Notes under the pieces: model-generated
What the model saw: only the letters and a program-made list of their open reading frames with translations
Database searches by the model: none
Told to the model about the DNA's origin: nothing
Position numbers and translations under genes: made by a program
Shown here: piece after piece, positions 11,197-19,142 of the stretch
Layout: each line of letters opens with the position of its first letter
Position numbering within the stretch: position 1 is the first letter of the stretch
Source: CAZWSX01 sp964636985
GTDB taxonomy: Bacteria; Planctomycetota; Planctomycetia; Pirellulales; Pirellulaceae
NCBI GenBank assembly: GCA_964636985.1
Contig: CAZWSX010000038.1
Coordinates: forward strand, 1 to 53,679
Reading direction: 5' to 3'
Length of the DNA: 53,679 nt

Positions 11197-12150
11197 GTGA
11201 ACGAGAAAGAATCGTTTTCCGCGTCAGCCTTGGACGATGCCGAACGAAGCGAGGGGAAGCTAGTTGTTTTGGTTGTGGACGACTCCCCGGTCGACCGTCA
11301 GCTTGCCGCCGGACTGATTCGAAAAGAACTGAACGCCAATGTGCAGTTTGCAATTCACGGTGGCGACGCCCTGGAAAAGATGCGCGTGTCGGTTCCCGAC
11401 GTGGTTTTGACCGATCTCCAAATGCCGGAAGTGGACGGCCTGCACCTGGTGGAAGCGATCCGGTCTTCGTATCCGTACGTTCCAACCATTCTGATGACCG
11501 CTCATGGGAGCGAAGAAACGGCGCTCGATGCGCTTAACAAAGGAGCGGCCAACTACGTCGCCAAGAAGAATCTGGCCAAGCGACTGGCGGAAACGGTGCG
11601 CGACGTGGTGTCGATCTCGGGCGGCGGGCGAAATCAACAGCGGCTCGCTTCGTGCTGGTCGCAATCGCAATTCGAATTCCATTTAGAAAACGACGCCTCG
11701 CTGATTCCGCCGTTGATTAAGCACTTGCAGCAGTACTCGGCCAGCATCCGACCTAGCGATGAGACGGAGTTGCTGCGGATTGGTGTCGCGTTGCACGAAG
11801 CAATTCGCAACGCGATGCATCATGGCAACTTGGAGCTCCAGTCGGAGATGCGAAACACTTCGATGGATGAGTATTACAAATTGGCGGACCAGCGAAGGAC
11901 TCTCGACCCGTACAAGTCGCGTCGAGTAACGTTTACGGCGACCGAGTCGCCTGAGGAGTCGCGGTATCTGATTCGCGATCAGGGAGTGGGGTTCGACGTG
12001 AAGAACTTCGACTACAACCCCGACGATCCCATGCACATGGCGCGGCCGAGCGGGCGAGGTTTGTTCCTGATGCGGACCTTCATGACGGAGGTCAAGTACA
12101 ACGAGGCGGGCAATGAAGTGCTGCTCGTTCACCGCCGAGCCGGTGTTTAA
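11197..12150 (+). CDS. Response regulator with C-terminal HATPase (serine-kinase/anti-sigma-like) domain
   Basis: 317 residues from a GTG at 11197 with GGGGA just upstream; another in-frame GTG lies at 11155. The receiver domain (about 20-140) has the acidic pair VDDS, the phospho-acceptor Asp73 in VLTDLQMP, and the conserved Thr and Lys in LMTAH and YVAKK. The C-terminal half (about 160-315) is an RsbW/HATPase_c_2-type ATPase with an N-box (LHEAIRNAMHHGN), a G1-like DQGVGFD and a G2 box (GRGLFLM). Phosphorylation would be expected to control kinase activity or partner binding. The next gene encodes a STAS protein, the usual partner in such switches. Confidence 0.9.
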   Translation: MNEKESFSASALDDAERSEGKLVVLVVDDSPVDRQLAAGLIRKELNANVQFAIHGGDALEKMRVSVPDVVLTDLQMPEVDGLHLVEAIRSSYPYVPTILMTAHGSEETALDALNKGAANYVAKKNLAKRLAETVRDVVSISGGGRNQQRLASCWSQSQFEFHLENDASLIPPLIKHLQQYSASIRPSDETELLRIGVALHEAIRNAMHHGNLELQSEMRNTSMDEYYKLADQRRTLDPYKSRRVTFTATESPEESRYLIRDQGVGFDVKNFDYNPDDPMHMARPSGRGLFLMRTFMTEVKYNEAGNEVLLVHRRAGV

Positions 12151-12271
12151 GAATGCATCATTTTAGTAAGCGTTAAGAAACGAAACCTTAAAACAACAGT
12201 CACGCGAAAAACACCGTGGCTGCCTACTACTTTTCAAGAACCGCGACCTGCCGCGTAAGTTCAGTTTTCCT

Positions 12272-12655
12272 ATGGACATCAAGTTGGTTGGATCGGACAA
12301 CGGCCTGGTACGACTTGAAGTCGTCGGGAAACTGTCGCGCGACGGCGCCGCCACGGGACGAGATGTTCTGGCGACGATTTGCGGCAACGATATTTATTCC
12401 AAGAAGGTGCTGCTGAGTTTGCAGCGATCGCTGTATGTCGACTCGACTGGCGTCGAGTGGTTGCTTTCGTATCACAAACGGTTCGATGCCGGGGGCGGAA
12501 AGTTGTTCTGCCACTCGCCATCGCCGGTGACCAGTCAAATGATGAAGATCATGCGGCTCGACCGCGTGCTTAACATCGCGGCGACCGAAGCCGAAGCCAT
12601 CAATAAGGTTATGGGAGAAGTACGCAATGACGAGCGCAACGATTCGGCTGGATGA
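12272..12655 (+). CDS. STAS domain protein (anti-sigma-factor-antagonist-like)
   Basis: 127 residues covering a single STAS domain. The phosphorylation-site motif is visible as YVDSTGVEWLL, with Ser58 as the likely target. The domain probably binds, and is phosphorylated by, an RsbW-like kinase; the HATPase encoded 121 bp upstream is the obvious candidate. The end of the gene overlaps the following secretion ATPase by 29 bases, which suggests translational coupling. It could instead be a scaffold for the ATPase rather than a sigma-factor regulator, since no sigma factor is visible nearby. Confidence 0.87.
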   Translation: MDIKLVGSDNGLVRLEVVGKLSRDGAATGRDVLATICGNDIYSKKVLLSLQRSLYVDSTGVEWLLSYHKRFDAGGGKLFCHSPSPVTSQMMKIMRLDRVLNIAATEAEAINKVMGEVRNDERNDSAG

Positions 12656-13997
12656 GGACGCTCCGGTGATCGCGAATGACGCTGCCAAATCCAATGGTTC
12701 GCCTGAGGCGAATCATTTCCACGCTGTCGACACCACGGCCGCGACTCCGATGCTGAGCGATTCCGAGCCGGAACTGCTCGACGTCGACTGGGTGGCCAGC
12801 GGAATGACGGCGGAAATGCTGGTGACGATGTTCGTCGAACACTCGCTCCGCATGAACGCCAGCGACTTGTTCCTGTCGTCGGTCGAAACGGGCGTGGTGG
12901 CATCGGTGCGGCATCTGGGGGTCATCAAGAAGATCGGCGAAGTGCCGACCGACCTCGGCGTTCGCTGCTTCGCTTACATTCGTACGGCCGCGAAGATGAA
13001 GTATGGCGAGAAGGGGCATCCGCAGGACGGCCGTTGGGTTTATCGCCCGGCCGAACTGGGCGGAGTCGACCTGCGAGTGAACTCAATGCCGACGCTTTGG
13101 GGCGAGAGCCTGGCGATCCGCATTTTGCGCCGCGATACCGAACTTCAAAAACTCGAGGCTCTTGGTTTTGTCGGCCCCCAGTTGGGCGAAGTGACGAGTG
13201 CGCTGCAAGCCAACAGCGGTTTGCTGATGGTCACAGGTCCAACCGGATGTGGTAAGACCACGACGATCTACGCTTGCTTGCATTACTTGAACAACGGCCG
13301 GCGAAAGATCCACACGATCGAAGATCCGATCGAATACAGCGTGGCCGGGCTGCATCAAACGCAGGTTGATAGCAGCCACAGCGGCAACGGGGCCGACTTC
13401 ATCCAGATGCTTCGAGGGGTGATTCGTCAGGGACCTGATGTGATCATGATTGGGGAAGTTCGCGACCGGGATACAGCCGAAACCGCTGTGCGTGCTGCCA
13501 ATAGCGGCCAGCTTGTATTCGCGACGCTGCACGCGGCGGTGGCCGCGACCGCACTGCAAAGCTTGATCGGCTTGGGGGTTCCTGCTCACTTCCTGGCGAC
13601 GTCGCTGTTAGCGATTGTCGGACAGCGGCTGATGCGGACGCTTCGTCCTGATACGAGGGTGGCGATGGACCTCTCGGAGGCTCCTCATACGTTCGACGAA
13701 GTTCGCCCGTGGCTTTCGATGGGCGAAGGGAAGATTGCCTACGCGGCGGCGGCGACCGGCGATCGCAACGAAGGGTACCGCGGCCGTAGTGGGCTGTTTG
13801 AAGTGATGGCGATGAAGCCATCGCTGCGCCGGCTGATTCAGGAACAACGCCCGGCCAGCGACATCCACAACAAAGCGGTTGAAGAGGGGATGCTCGACTT
13901 CCGCCGCGCCGCCATGCTGAAGGTGGCACATGGACTCACCACGTTCGACGAAATGCAACGCGTCCTGCCGACCGGCGACACTTGGATGGATTTCTAG
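12627..13997 (+). CDS. GspE/PilB-family type II/IV secretion ATPase
   Basis: 456 residues. The core has Walker A (GPTGCGKTT near residue 205), an Asp box (TIEDPIEYSV), Walker B (DVIMIGEVRD) and a His box (LVFATLHA), so a working hexameric ATPase is expected. The family's tetra-cysteine zinc motif after QRLMRTL is missing; the position reads RPDTR. The N-terminus is short, with an acidic, low-complexity first 55 residues and no obvious MshEN domain. This falls between PilB/GspE and PilT in architecture. No pilin or other pilus gene is adjacent; the partner genes are the STAS and receiver-HATPase proteins. Confidence 0.9.
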   Translation: MTSATIRLDEDAPVIANDAAKSNGSPEANHFHAVDTTAATPMLSDSEPELLDVDWVASGMTAEMLVTMFVEHSLRMNASDLFLSSVETGVVASVRHLGVIKKIGEVPTDLGVRCFAYIRTAAKMKYGEKGHPQDGRWVYRPAELGGVDLRVNSMPTLWGESLAIRILRRDTELQKLEALGFVGPQLGEVTSALQANSGLLMVTGPTGCGKTTTIYACLHYLNNGRRKIHTIEDPIEYSVAGLHQTQVDSSHSGNGADFIQMLRGVIRQGPDVIMIGEVRDRDTAETAVRAANSGQLVFATLHAAVAATALQSLIGLGVPAHFLATSLLAIVGQRLMRTLRPDTRVAMDLSEAPHTFDEVRPWLSMGEGKIAYAAAATGDRNEGYRGRSGLFEVMAMKPSLRRLIQEQRPASDIHNKAVEEGMLDFRRAAMLKVAHGLTTFDEMQRVLPTGDTWMDF

Positions 13998-14034
13998 TCG
14001 GCACTATCCATCGCGGTGAAGAACGATCTCGCTC

Positions 14035-14061
14035 AAGCGGCGCCTAAGGTTGGTGCCGCTT
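14035..14061 (+). terminator. Terminator-like hairpin after the secretion ATPase
   Basis: AAGCGGCGCC pairs with GGTGCCGCTT (one wobble) around TAAGGTT, followed by the T-rich GTTGTTTCTTG. It lies between convergent genes and fits an intrinsic terminator for the plus-strand cassette. Confidence 0.65.
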
Positions 14062-14074
14062 GTTGTTTCTTGAC

Positions 14075-17062
14075 CTATTTCAGAGACTCCAGCCAAGCCA
14101 GTAAGTCGGCAATGGTCTGCTCTTCCAAACCTTGGACTTGCCCTTCCGGCATGATCGAGGTGCGGGTGGTGTAGTGCCGTTCGACTTCTTCGACGGGTAC
14201 GTCGAGTAGCTTCCCTTGGGTCGATTTGAGGACGACCTCCTTAGCCGACTCGGAGTGAAGCAGCCCTGTGACGATGCGGCCGTCGTTGGTTTCGATGACG
14301 TGCGTGACCCACTTAGGCTCCAGTGTTTTGGAGGGTTCTAGCAAACTCTCCAGTAACTTGGTTCGCGTGAGACGCTTTCCAACGCCGTCGAGAGCAGGGC
14401 CGATCTCGCCGCCGTTCCCGCCAGCTTTGTGGCAGTTGCGGCATTGAGCCGACTTCTCTTGAAAGAACCATTGTTGGCCGCGGGTGGCATCGCCTGGCGT
14501 GGCCAGCAGCTTGCGACGGTCGAGGACGACGTGGCGCTGCAAACGCCGTTGGTCAGCGGGTAGGAACCGCTCGAAGAGGCCGCGGCGCTCCGGATCTTCG
14601 AGACTTGCCGCCGCAGACAGGACGTTCGCTCGCGTGTCGCTTGGAACTCGCCCGTCGTTTAGCAGAAGAGACCATGCGAGTGCTCTTTCCGGTTCCGAAA
14701 GGGCACCTTGGATTTGATCGCTGGAAGCATCCGTTGCCGTTAACGAGCTTGGGTGAGGTGGCTTTTCACTCGCGAGCGACGCGATCCAATCGCGTACCAG
14801 GCGGATACCGTCGGGATCGCAAAGATCGGAGCCGATGTGCGGCATGCGACCGCGGCCCTGGCGAGCAATTCGGTGCATCAGTATCGATCGCAAGGGATCG
14901 CCGGGTGCGATGAGCCGGCCGTCGACGACTCCGAGCGTACCCTGAAGCGGGCGGGCGTCGAGCAGTTTCGACTTGTCGAGCGGAAGGGTCCACGACAGAT
15001 CGAGGTCGGCCGCGCCTCCAGCGCCGTTTTGATGGCAGTGGCCACAGTTGGTGTGTAAGTAGGCTTTGGCGCGGTCGGCCAGCGAAACGGAGGGATCACG
15101 AGACGACAGCAGCGGCGCCGGCGGCTTGTAACTGTGGGCGGGCGATTCTTCCTTGGTATCGTTGTTGCGGACGAGCGGCTGGCTGATGTAGCCAAGGTCG
15201 GTGAGTTGCTTGAGCTCTTGGCCGTCATCGACATTTCCCAATTGAAGCGGATTGAAGGCGAGTGCGTACCGCGCCCACGAGTTGTGGCAGCGGGTGCACT
15301 CGGCCCGGCCGACGAATCGCCAGGCTAACTCGCTGGTCGCATGGGGCAGGTGCGGATCGGCGATGGTGAGTTTCTTGATCGCTCCTTCGGCGGGCATTAA
15401 CTCGGCATCGGTTTGTTCGTCGTTCCAGGCGTAGCTGTAGGCACGCCAGAAGCGGCCGTCGTAGTGGAGGACCTGCGTTTCGATGTTTCGGTTGACTGGC
15501 TTGCCGCCGGCCAACACCTCGCGCGAAAGCGTTTTCGCGAGCACAGCGTCTTTGGGCCACAGCATGTTGGTGCTGAACATCGACCCGGCAATCGGCACGT
15601 CGTGGGCGAACCATTTGACGGTTGACTTGCCTGGGAGCGCGATCCATCGTCGCGCGGTGGCGCCATCGGCCCATTGTTCAGCTGTAATGCGAAACGCAGC
15701 GACGCCGTCGTTTGGCGTTTGAGACGACAGTGACGCGAACAACCCCGTTTCGCTGAGCTTAGTGGGGAACGTGGTGTTGCGGCCGAAGTTTTCGTTAGGG
15801 ACGAGCGCGTGTATGGTTCCCTCGTCGTAGTCGAGCGCGTAGAGTTCGCCAACAAGATCCTCTGCCATGGCAACGAGACGCACTGTTGGTTCGGCGACTT
15901 CTTTGACGTCCGCTTCGCCGGTCGAAGAGAGCCGAGCGCCCCAGATGCGACGCGATTCCCAGTCGCCGTAGACGTAAGCGCCGACGAGATCGGGATGCTT
16001 TTTTCCGCGATAGACGAAACCGCCGGTAATCGAAGCGGCTTCGACGTGGGAGTGCTCGACGGTGGGCGGTTGAATGGGAGTCGGGCCGGGCTTGAGTTCT
16101 TCGCGGATTCGCTGCGTTCCTTCCATGATCGACCAGCCGTAGTTGCCTGCCTTTTCGACGCGATGGACAAGCTCAAACGTTTCCCAACCGACGTCCGCGG
16201 TCCAGAGGTCGCCGGTAGCGCGGTCGAAGCTCATTTTCCACGGATTGCGAAAGCCGTAGCACCACGTTTCTCCGCGGGCACCAGGCAAGTCGACGAAAGG
16301 ATTGTCGGCGGGGATCGAGTAAGGTTCGCCGTTGGGCCCGCTTTGGTCGACGTTGATGCGAAAAATCTTGCACAGCAACGTGGACAGATCCTGCCCGGCC
16401 AGGAGGGCGTCGGGCGGGTTTGGGAACGAGCCGTCGCCCGTCGCCACGTAGAGCATTTGATCTGGACCGAAGCGAAGGCAGCCGCCGTTGTGGCCGCCTT
16501 GCAACCAGGTGATCACGATTTGCTCGGTATCGGGATCGAGCCGCGGCGGATCGCTATCGAGCATCTTGAAACGCGAGACGCGCGTGCCGTCGGGGATCTG
16601 GTCCCCTTTGCCGGAATCGACGATGTAGCAGACGTAGACGTAATGGTTTTCGTGGAACTTCGGATGGAACACGATCCCATAGGCTTCGCCCATGCGGGTG
16701 GCGTTGGGCGTCTTGGAGATAGTTTTCAGATCGGTCTTGAGATTGAACGCCAGATCGGCAGTTGAAACGTCCGGCCGATTTTCGAAGGAGAAAATTTTTC
16801 CTTGCTGCTCCAGGACCACCCAACGTTTGCCGTCGGGCATGAGGACGAGTTCGGTCGGCGTTGTGAAGTGGAGGTTGGGAAAGATTCGCTCGAAGCGAAA
16901 TTGCTTGGGAGGCTCCGGGTTGCCGACAATCCGCGACGTCGTCCACGCGGCGCGTTTTTGCGGCAAAGACTCCGCGGCACGTGATACCTGGTTTGGTCTG
17001 CCTGCAAAGAGCAAAACGGCAAGACAACCAACGAGAAACGACGCTCGATACCAACGACTCAT
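14075..17062 (-). CDS. Exported PQQ-dependent sugar dehydrogenase-like protein with c-type cytochrome
   Basis: 995 residues with a signal peptide (FLVGCLAVLLFAG). Residues about 55-420 form a glucose/sorbosone dehydrogenase-like beta-propeller (GIVFHPKFHENHYVYVCY, LQGGHNGGCLRFGPD, CYGFRNPWKMSFD). CxxCH heme sites occur at about 589 (CTRCH), 672 (CGHCH) and 874 (CRNCH). The last belongs to a C-terminal cytochrome domain of the planctomycete type, ending with LLESLLEPSKTL and VTGLLHSESA. It probably oxidises a sugar or alcohol in the periplasm and passes electrons to its own hemes, although the substrate is unknown. It is monocistronic and convergent with the upstream cassette. Confidence 0.88.
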   Translation of the reverse strand: MSRWYRASFLVGCLAVLLFAGRPNQVSRAAESLPQKRAAWTTSRIVGNPEPPKQFRFERIFPNLHFTTPTELVLMPDGKRWVVLEQQGKIFSFENRPDVSTADLAFNLKTDLKTISKTPNATRMGEAYGIVFHPKFHENHYVYVCYIVDSGKGDQIPDGTRVSRFKMLDSDPPRLDPDTEQIVITWLQGGHNGGCLRFGPDQMLYVATGDGSFPNPPDALLAGQDLSTLLCKIFRINVDQSGPNGEPYSIPADNPFVDLPGARGETWCYGFRNPWKMSFDRATGDLWTADVGWETFELVHRVEKAGNYGWSIMEGTQRIREELKPGPTPIQPPTVEHSHVEAASITGGFVYRGKKHPDLVGAYVYGDWESRRIWGARLSSTGEADVKEVAEPTVRLVAMAEDLVGELYALDYDEGTIHALVPNENFGRNTTFPTKLSETGLFASLSSQTPNDGVAAFRITAEQWADGATARRWIALPGKSTVKWFAHDVPIAGSMFSTNMLWPKDAVLAKTLSREVLAGGKPVNRNIETQVLHYDGRFWRAYSYAWNDEQTDAELMPAEGAIKKLTIADPHLPHATSELAWRFVGRAECTRCHNSWARYALAFNPLQLGNVDDGQELKQLTDLGYISQPLVRNNDTKEESPAHSYKPPAPLLSSRDPSVSLADRAKAYLHTNCGHCHQNGAGGAADLDLSWTLPLDKSKLLDARPLQGTLGVVDGRLIAPGDPLRSILMHRIARQGRGRMPHIGSDLCDPDGIRLVRDWIASLASEKPPHPSSLTATDASSDQIQGALSEPERALAWSLLLNDGRVPSDTRANVLSAAASLEDPERRGLFERFLPADQRRLQRHVVLDRRKLLATPGDATRGQQWFFQEKSAQCRNCHKAGGNGGEIGPALDGVGKRLTRTKLLESLLEPSKTLEPKWVTHVIETNDGRIVTGLLHSESAKEVVLKSTQGKLLDVPVEEVERHYTTRTSIMPEGQVQGLEEQTIADLLAWLESLK

Positions 17063-17138
17063 GTCTCAGCACTCCGCACGCAACGATTTGTGTTCGATTG
17101 TAGTGGAGACGCGAGAGGCTGGGAGCGAAAAACTGCGG

Positions 17139-18332
17139 CTACGGAAGTCCGAGTTCTCGACGCAGCAGATAGAGGCAGGTTGGCACGCGAGAATCGACGA
17201 GAAAATCTCGCTGCCGCATCTGCTCGAGGAAGGCGTCGATTTCTGCCCAGGGGACCAGGTGTTCCTTGACATCTTCGCCATCGATACCGCCGCCGGCGGC
17301 CGTTTTTTCGAGGCCATCGGCGACGAAAAACTCGATGATCTCGTCGGTAAGACCTGCTGACGATGGCCCTGCGAAGACGTGTCGCATCGTCTTGGCGCGA
17401 TAGCCCGTTTCCTCCATGACTTCTCGCTCGGCAGCTTGCAGCAGGGGCTCGCTTTCGAGGCCGGCGACGTCTCCGGCTAGCCCGGCGGGAAACTCGATGA
17501 CGCGTCTTCCCACGGGGGGCCGAAACTGCTCGACGAGCAGGAGCCGGCGATCAGCAGTTACCCCGGCTACGCAGACGACGCCTGGAGCGTTGGTGCGGCG
17601 GACGAATTCCCATCTTTCCACGGTTTCGACCATGGTCAGAAACCGCCCCTGGCGAAGCGTTCGCGATTTCACGAGGCTGTCGCCGTTGGCCGCGGACTTG
17701 GCGGCAAGGGGGAATTGCTTCGCGACTTCGTCGCTTGTTACGAGCGTGGCGCCGCGATCGCGCATGAATTGGATGGCGGCATCGGAATCTTGGGGCTTTA
17801 AGTTGACGCCGCGGCATCCGTCGGTGACCAGCGCGACGGGGAATCCGAGCGTCAGGGCGTCTTCGACGGTTGCTTTCACGCAGTAGTCCGTGGCCAGTCC
17901 CATGACGAAGAGACGCCGTACTCCCTTCGCGCGGAGCCAGGCGCTAAGCCTGGTGTCGAATCGCTTGCCGTTGTCGAAGAACCCGCTATAGCTATCGACG
18001 GTGGCGTGGATGCCTTTTTGAAAGACCTTCACGATGCGACCGGAGTGGAGCGTGTTGGCGAATTCTGCGCCTGACTTACCTTGGACGCAGTGGTCGGGCC
18101 AGAGAGTCTGTGGCAAACCATGCAGCGTGATGCGGCTGCCGACTTGCTCGCCGTTATGCTGACTGGCGAAACTGCCGTGATTTGCGGGATGCCAATCCTG
18201 CGTTGCGACAACCAGCGGCAGGTGCTGCATCAGACGGTTTGCGATCGGCACCACTTCGTTGCCGTGAGGAACGGCCAGAGCGCCGCCAGGGAGAAAGTCG
18301 TTTTGGATATCGACCAGCAGCAGGGCATCCAT
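17139..18332 (-). CDS. pncA: Nicotinamidase (PncA) fused to a Nudix hydrolase domain
   Basis: 397 residues, about twice the length of a normal nicotinamidase. Residues 1-205 are PncA: catalytic Asp8 (VDIQNDF), Lys106 (VFQKG) and Cys151 (ATDYC), with metal ligands Asp46, His48 and His52 in DWHPANH. It would convert nicotinamide to nicotinate. Residues about 215-397 form an ADP-ribose-pyrophosphatase-type Nudix domain (EFPAGLAGD, then EREVMEETGY), which would cleave ADP-ribose or a related dinucleotide. It is the last gene of the operon with pncB, nadE and nrtR, so nicotinamide salvage and ADP-ribose disposal sit on one chain. Confidence is high for both domains and low for the exact Nudix substrate. 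Confidence 0.92.
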   Translation of the reverse strand: MDALLLVDIQNDFLPGGALAVPHGNEVVPIANRLMQHLPLVVATQDWHPANHGSFASQHNGEQVGSRITLHGLPQTLWPDHCVQGKSGAEFANTLHSGRIVKVFQKGIHATVDSYSGFFDNGKRFDTRLSAWLRAKGVRRLFVMGLATDYCVKATVEDALTLGFPVALVTDGCRGVNLKPQDSDAAIQFMRDRGATLVTSDEVAKQFPLAAKSAANGDSLVKSRTLRQGRFLTMVETVERWEFVRRTNAPGVVCVAGVTADRRLLLVEQFRPPVGRRVIEFPAGLAGDVAGLESEPLLQAAEREVMEETGYRAKTMRHVFAGPSSAGLTDEIIEFFVADGLEKTAAGGGIDGEDVKEHLVPWAEIDAFLEQMRQRDFLVDSRVPTCLYLLRRELGLP

Positions 18333-18358
18333 TACTTATTCCTTGCATCCGCAAACGA

Positions 18359-19120
18359 CTATAACTCAAAAACAAAGCCGCGCTCGGTCAAGCGATCGTA
18401 GCGCACGCGGCGAAACTGATAGAGCCGGGCGGGGCGTCGCTTGACGTCTTCTTCAAAGGTGCCGGTTTCCTCAAGCAGGTCCATCGCTAATAGCTTCTTC
18501 CGAAAGTTGCGCTTGTCGAGCGGCCGCCTGAGAATCGCCTCGTACAATCGCTGAAGCTGCGTCAGTGTGAACTCGCGCGGCAGGAGATCGAAGCCAATCG
18601 GTTGCCAGCGGACCTTGTCTTGCAGGCGCGTGCGGGCGACTCGCAGGACTTCGTCGTGGTCGAACGCAAGCTTGGGAATATCGGCTTCGTCGAACCAGGC
18701 GGCCGCGCGGGCGTCGGTGTTTCCCAGCGCCGCGTGATCCTGCGAGCGAACGAGCGCGAAGTAGGCTACGGAAACGACGCGCTCGCGCGGATCGCGATCG
18801 ACCGCACCAAAGGTATAGAGCTGTTCCAGGTAGCTGATCGAGATGCTGGTTTCTTCGATCAGCTCGCGGCGCGCGGCGTCGTCGACCGATTCGTCCGTGC
18901 GGACAAACCCGCCGGGCAACGCCCAGCGGCCCGCGCAGGGTTCGCGGTCCCGTTGGACAAGCAGAACTTGCAGTTTCTCTCCATCGAATCCAAAGACGGC
19001 GCAATCGACGGCTAGGGCAGGGCGGGCGTGCCGATACGTCACCGGATTTGCCGCGCGCGGTTTGCCGGCGGCTGCCCGTTGGCGATTCGACGACGAATGG
19101 GAGGTGCGTGGTGCCGACAT
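18359..19120 (-). CDS. nrtR: NrtR-type Nudix-related transcriptional regulator of NAD metabolism
   Basis: 253 residues: an N-terminal Nudix domain (about 35-165) and a C-terminal winged-helix DNA-binding domain (about 175-253) with LTQLQRLYEAIL and the NFRKKLLAMDLLEETG block typical of NrtR. Family members repress NAD genes and release DNA on binding ADP-ribose. The Nudix box is nearly intact (Glu77, Arg85, Glu86, Glu89, Glu90), but the final glycine is Ser92, so hydrolysis may be weak or lost. The gene sits between nadE and the PncA-Nudix fusion, with gaps of 22 and 26 bp. It probably controls its own operon through the palindrome at 22675. Confidence 0.9.
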   Translation of the reverse strand: MSAPRTSHSSSNRQRAAAGKPRAANPVTYRHARPALAVDCAVFGFDGEKLQVLLVQRDREPCAGRWALPGGFVRTDESVDDAARRELIEETSISISYLEQLYTFGAVDRDPRERVVSVAYFALVRSQDHAALGNTDARAAAWFDEADIPKLAFDHDEVLRVARTRLQDKVRWQPIGFDLLPREFTLTQLQRLYEAILRRPLDKRNFRKKLLAMDLLEETGTFEEDVKRRPARLYQFRRVRYDRLTERGFVFEL

Positions 19121-19142
19121 GACTGCTACACTTTGTCCTCGG

